Part shown: one piece after another, positions 60,545-64,000 of the stretch
How positions within the stretch are numbered: position 1 is the first letter of the stretch
Layout of the letters: each line of letters begins with the position of its first letter
NCBI RefSeq assembly: GCF_003939025.1
Contig: NZ_RQIH01000010.1
Span: 186,001-250,000, forward strand
Direction of reading: 5' to 3'
Source: Rhizobium sophoriradicis
Lineage (GTDB): Bacteria; Pseudomonadota; Alphaproteobacteria; Rhizobiales; Rhizobiaceae
Length of the DNA: 64,000 nt
Position numbers and translations under genes: made by a program
The notes under the pieces: generated by a model
What the model saw: the letters and a program-made list of their open reading frames with translations, nothing else
What the model was told of the DNA's origin: nothing
The model's database searches: none

Positions 60545-61180
60545 ATGTCGTTTGAAGCCTGGCTCGCTTTTGCGGCCGCATCCGCCATTATGCTGGCCAT
60601 ACCGGGACCGACGATACTGCTCGTCGTCTCATATGCGCTTGGCCATGGACGCAGGACGGCGTTTGCGACGGTGAGCGGCGTGGCGCTAGGCGACTTCACC
60701 GCGATGACGGCTTCACTCTTCGGGCTCGGCGCCGTCCTCGCCGCCTCAGCCACTCTTTTCACCGTCCTCAAGTGGATCGGCGGCGCCTACCTGATATGGC
60801 TCGGAATCAAGCTCTGGCGGGCTCCCGTCATCGGCGAGCCGGTTGCCGACAACGACAATCTTCCGGAGGAAAAATCGCTCAGGATTTTCCTCCACGCCTA
60901 CCTCGTTACCGCCCTCAATCCGAAGAGCATCATCTTCTTTGTCGCCTTCGTGCCGCAGTTTCTCAACCCGGCTCTTCCCTTCTTCGGGCAGATGGCGATC
61001 ATGGAAGCGACCTTCCTCGTGCTGGCGATCCTCAACGCTTCCACCTACGCATTTCTCGCTCATAGCGCGCGCGGACTGATTCGCAAGGCGAGCGTCCAGC
61101 GCGCCGTAAACCGCACCGGCGGCACGCTGCTGATCGCTGCAGGCGCCGTAACGGCCGGCTATCGCCGTATTGCAGCGTAG
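60545..61180 (+). CDS. LysE family amino acid/homoserine lactone exporter
   Basis: The 211-residue membrane exporter has six predicted helices and LysE/RhtB blocks: FAAASAIMLAIPGPTILLVV, GVALGDFTAM and a middle cytoplasmic loop (VIGEPVADNDNLPEE) before the second triad. GGGAGGA precedes the ATG. It follows pfp after 57 bases but is likely a separate unit. Substrate is unknown; the family exports lysine, threonine, homoserine or related compounds. Confidence 0.9.
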   Translation: MSFEAWLAFAAASAIMLAIPGPTILLVVSYALGHGRRTAFATVSGVALGDFTAMTASLFGLGAVLAASATLFTVLKWIGGAYLIWLGIKLWRAPVIGEPVADNDNLPEEKSLRIFLHAYLVTALNPKSIIFFVAFVPQFLNPALPFFGQMAIMEATFLVLAILNASTYAFLAHSARGLIRKASVQRAVNRTGGTLLIAAGAVTAGYRRIAA

Positions 61181-61295
61181 AAACATTCCGTGGTTGCCGG
61201 AATGCAACGAATAGGTTAATGGGGTCATCGGATTTAAGCTTTTTAGTAACTTTTATAACGCTGCCGGGGCGGCGCGATTTCACGAAAGTGACGGA

Positions 61296-62246
61296 ATGGT
61301 AGCGATCGGATTGTCCGGCCTGAAACGCAGTCTTGTCGTTTCTACGGTGCTCTGCTGCGGCGCGATGACCGGCTGCACGAGCGTCGAATACACCTCTCAG
61401 GCCGAATTGACAGCCGCTCAGATAGTGGTGCCGACACCCAAGCCCGGCGAAGAGGCAACGCTGGCCGCGATCCCGACGGCCGAGGGCGCAGCTGGCCAGG
61501 CGGTCGCAGGCGCCATCCTTCCGCAAACGCAGACATCCCCCGCGCTGACCGCAACGGCGATGCCGACGGTTACGGCCTCTCAGCCCGCTGATCTCACCAT
61601 GCAGGCAGGCATACAGCCGGCAGCCTATGCGCAGATCCCGCTGACGCCCGAGATGACGGCGATCCAATCCGTCGTGCCGACGCCGCGTCCGGTGACCCCG
61701 GCACAGCCGGCGACGCAGCTTGCCTTTGCCGCGACGCCGCAGAACAATGCGCTTGCAGCACTCGCGGCAGTCGACACAACCCCGCGTTCCAGCATGGATT
61801 ACGGCTTCGACGAATCCGGGCCGATCGATCCGCCGACGGCTCCGCCAATGTTCAGCGACGACGACAAGGACGATGCGCCGACTGTCGAAAAGAGCTTCGT
61901 CACCAAGCTCATCCAGAAATATTCGAAAGTCTACGAAATACCCGAGACGCTGCTCCACCGCATCGTCCATCGCGAGAGCCGCTACAATCCGAAGGCTTAC
62001 AACAAGCGCGGCTATTTCGGTCTCATGCAGATCAAATACAACACTGCCAAATCGATGGGCTATGACGGCGCGCCGGGCGGTCTCTTCGATGCCGAGACCA
62101 ATATCAAATATGCCGCGAAATATCTGCGTGGCGCGTGGCTCGTCTCCGACAACAAGGAAGACGATGCCGTCCGCCTCTATGCGCGAGGCTATTATTATGA
62201 CGCCAAGCGCAAGGGCATGAACGACATCGCCCAGGGCAATTACTGA
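61296..62246 (+). CDS. Lipoprotein lytic transglycosylase with proline-rich linker
   Basis: The 316-residue lipoprotein has a signal peptide with lipobox MTG-C (cysteine about residue 27). A long Ala/Thr/Pro linker follows, with near repeats of VVPTPKP and VVPTPRP (about 40-150), and then a C-terminal SLT domain. The catalytic glutamate is in LHRIVHRESRYNPKAYN, followed by GYFGLMQIKY. It shares GLF-x-x-ETNIKY with the smaller transglycosylase at 56452-57072. Its stop is 10 bases before the inverted-repeat element. Confidence 0.88.
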   Translation: MVAIGLSGLKRSLVVSTVLCCGAMTGCTSVEYTSQAELTAAQIVVPTPKPGEEATLAAIPTAEGAAGQAVAGAILPQTQTSPALTATAMPTVTASQPADLTMQAGIQPAAYAQIPLTPEMTAIQSVVPTPRPVTPAQPATQLAFAATPQNNALAALAAVDTTPRSSMDYGFDESGPIDPPTAPPMFSDDDKDDAPTVEKSFVTKLIQKYSKVYEIPETLLHRIVHRESRYNPKAYNKRGYFGLMQIKYNTAKSMGYDGAPGGLFDAETNIKYAAKYLRGAWLVSDNKEDDAVRLYARGYYYDAKRKGMNDIAQGNY

Positions 62247-62255
62247 CCACCACAA

Positions 62256-62610
62256 TAGAGCCTTTCCTGGTTAGATTGAAGCATTCTGCCGGAGCAGGTT
62301 TTCGTCAGGGCAGAGGCGATTGGCGACGGGCATACCCCTTGGTACGTCCGAGCCGATCGCCTCTGATCCTGGCGGAAACATGCCCGGCCCACCGGCCGCA
62401 CCGCTTCGCCGGCGAAGCGATCAGTGCGTCCGGCGATTCCTAAGTCTTGCAGATTTGCCTGGCAAATCTGCGGGAGGGTTGGCTGAAACGGGCCGGCTGA
62501 TCGACCGGCCGGCTTGGCCGTAGAACTGGGCTACGACGCGCGCCGGCCGGTCGACCATCCGACTCCGTTTGAGCCAACAGAATGCGTCAATCTAACCAGG
62601 AAAGGCTCTA
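62256..62610. mobile_element. 355-bp multi-hairpin element with 33-bp terminal inverted repeats (MITE-like)
   Basis: The ends (62256-62288 and 62578-62610) are reverse complements at 32 of 33 positions, and both terminate in TA. Inside are four further stems. P2 is 62298-62324 with 62352-62379, where the base differences are G-T wobbles apart from a short interior bulge. P3 is 62392-62433 with a 4-base bulge. P4 is a perfect 11-bp stem at 62449-62471. P5 is 62478-62513 with 62542-62578. The TA ends suggest a TA target duplication as used by IS630/Tc1-type transposases. No transposase ORF is present. A large structured RNA is the alternative. Confidence 0.7.
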
Positions 62611-62632
62611 GAAACGGCTTCGATGCTACCGC

Positions 62633-64000
62633 CTATGGCTGCGTCTGGACCTGCCGCTCTGATCCGGCCTGCTGTTGCGGCACTCCCGATTGCGGCGACG
62701 CCGCCAGGACTGCCTTGAGAAGCGTCTGCGGCTGATAACCGAGCCAGCTAGGCGTCAGGCCGAGCCGGACGACGACGAGATTGGCGGACGGCACGATCGC
62801 CATGCTCTGCCCATCATGCCCCGTCAGCCAGAACGTATCCTCCGGCAGCCCGAATGCAGCGCTGCGGCCACTGGGGGCGAGCCACGCCTGGCCCTGCGTA
62901 TACCGGCCGTTCGACGCTGCCGTCGGCGTGCGCATGGCGCCAACGAACCCCTCCGGCAACAGCCGCCGGCCGTTCCAAACGCCATCCTGCAGCAGGAACT
63001 GTCCGAAACGCGCCCAGTCATGCGCAGTCGCATAGAGGTAGGAGCTTCCGGTAAAGGTGCCGCGCGCGTCGAGCTCGAAGACGGCGCTGGTCATGCCGAG
63101 GGGCGAGAAGAGCGCGTCATGCGGATAGGAAAAAGCTGCCTGCGCATTGCCGACCCTGTCCATCCAGATGCGTGACAAGAGCACAGCCGTGCCGCTCGAA
63201 TAGCGGAAGCGCTGGCCGGGTGCCGCCTCCATCGGCGCATTGGCCGGCAGCGATACCATGTCGGGATCGAGATAGAGCATGCGCGTCACATCGGCGACGC
63301 TGCCATAATCCTCATTGAAGGCAAGGCCGCTCTCCATTCCGAGCAGGTCGGAAACCTTGATCCTGGAACGCTGATCGTCCTTCCACTGCGCCATTAGGTG
63401 ATCGTCGTCGAAGGAGATCTTGCCGTCGAGCATCAGCCGGCCGAGGATGGCCGCGTTCACCGTCTTCGTCATCGACCAGCCGATCAGCGGCGTCTTCGAC
63501 GAAAATCCGGGACCATAGGCCTCAGTGACGATACGGCCGTCGCGCACCACCACGATTGCCCGCATGGCCGGGCCGGCAAGTCGGGCATCGGCCAGCACCG
63601 CGGCGATCTTCGCGTCCGCATCGCCGACGCTCTCTCCCTGCGGCCATAACGCATCGCTCGTCTCCATCTTGGCCGGCGGATCGAAGGGCGCGGCATTCGC
63701 CGCCGCCTCGAAATCGCCGTCCGGCACGCTGGTGCAGCCGAGCCCGCCGCGATAGAGCGCATAACTTGATGCAAAGAGCCCCATGAAGCGCGCCGTTACC
63801 CGGCCGTTGTCGCGGTCGACGCTGACGCGCACCAGCCGCAGCAGCGGGTTTCCCGGCGCCTGCACGTCGTCCTCCAGCACGTCTTCGGCGTTGCGCCCGG
63901 CAATGAAGACATTGGAGCAGACGATCTTGGCGGCATAGCCGTCGCCGACGCGCAAAAGCTCCGGCGGCCAAGCAAAGAGCCAGGCGGCGCCAGCAACGAC
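62633..64000 (-). CDS. Serine hydrolase (beta-lactamase/class C PBP-like), 5' end beyond window
   Basis: At least 455 residues of a serine beta-lactamase-fold hydrolase are present. The motifs are SMTK (SxxK) in LIGWSMTKTVNAAIL, RYSSGTA (YxN-type position) and HDG in GHDGQSMAIVP. The frame stays open to the right edge (VVAGAAWLFAWPPE), so the true start and probably a signal peptide are outside the window. An in-frame TTG at 63955 is therefore not used. Family members hydrolyse esters, D-amino-acid peptides or beta-lactams; the substrate is unknown. Confidence 0.87.
   Translation of the reverse strand, partial: VVAGAAWLFAWPPELLRVGDGYAAKIVCSNVFIAGRNAEDVLEDDVQAPGNPLLRLVRVSVDRDNGRVTARFMGLFASSYALYRGGLGCTSVPDGDFEAAANAAPFDPPAKMETSDALWPQGESVGDADAKIAAVLADARLAGPAMRAIVVVRDGRIVTEAYGPGFSSKTPLIGWSMTKTVNAAILGRLMLDGKISFDDDHLMAQWKDDQRSRIKVSDLLGMESGLAFNEDYGSVADVTRMLYLDPDMVSLPANAPMEAAPGQRFRYSSGTAVLLSRIWMDRVGNAQAAFSYPHDALFSPLGMTSAVFELDARGTFTGSSYLYATAHDWARFGQFLLQDGVWNGRRLLPEGFVGAMRTPTAASNGRYTQGQAWLAPSGRSAAFGLPEDTFWLTGHDGQSMAIVPSANLVVVRLGLTPSWLGYQPQTLLKAVLAASPQSGVPQQQAGSERQVQTQP

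Noticed and set aside
62320..62523. Small ORFs inside the multi-hairpin element as a transposase remnant
   Set aside because: Translations are low-complexity products of the palindromes, without DDE residues or ribosome sites.
1..64000. CRISPR arrays, tRNA or rRNA genes
   Set aside because: No regularly spaced direct repeats and no cloverleaf or rRNA signatures were found by eye on either strand.

Overview
The window is chromosomal DNA of a fast-growing rhizobium, most like Rhizobium etli or R. leguminosarum. The evidence is high-GC coding bias, alphaproteobacterial protein sequences throughout, a complete alphaproteobacterial division and cell-wall (dcw) cluster with lpxC, bamD, recN and ligA downstream of ftsZ, and three copies of a palindromic intergenic mosaic repeat of the rhizobial RIME type. 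No tRNA, rRNA, prophage, intact insertion sequence or CRISPR array was seen.

Layout. 1-2.8 kb: the start of an RND-efflux adaptor gene (cut by the left edge), a membrane-anchored class III nucleotide cyclase and a vapBC toxin-antitoxin pair. 2.8-7.6 kb: the stress operon prkA-yhbH-spoVR, with a candidate general-stress (EcfG/RpoE2-type) promoter. 8-20.6 kb: mixed genes, including a VOC protein, a UvrD/PcrA helicase, nicotinamidase, a GT39-like membrane protein, a DHFR-fold protein, DUF2164, AzlCD, aminopeptidase P, PrmA and a Sco copper chaperone. 21-25.7 kb: an orphan chemoreceptor-CheW pair, CreA, a DEDDh exonuclease and a GNAT enzyme.

25.7-53.3 kb: one long leftward block whose genes run, in transcription order, mraZ-rsmH-ftsL-ftsI-murE-murF-mraY-murD-ftsW-murG-murC-murB, then ddl-ftsQ-ftsA-ftsZ-lpxC-bamD-recN-ligA. 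It is broken by one opposite-strand sugar-epimerase-like gene between murB and ddl and by a hypothetical gene between recN and ligA. Most genes overlap by 1-4 bases or nearly abut, so the peptidoglycan precursor enzymes (MurA excepted) and the septal machinery are probably co-transcribed. The mraZ promoter carries four TGGG repeats at exact 10-bp spacing, lying over the -35 and -10 elements.

53.5-64 kb: RNase P RNA, two tandem paralogous FAD oxidoreductases, a lytic transglycosylase with a basic heptad-repeat linker, an AmpD-like amidase, a TerB-DnaJ protein, PPi-dependent phosphofructokinase, a LysE exporter, a lipoprotein lytic transglycosylase and a serine hydrolase cut by the right edge.

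The most unusual non-coding feature is a 355-bp element at 62256-62610. It has 33-bp terminal inverted repeats (32/33 matching) with TA at both ends, and its interior folds into four further hairpins. It looks like a MITE or a large structured RNA.
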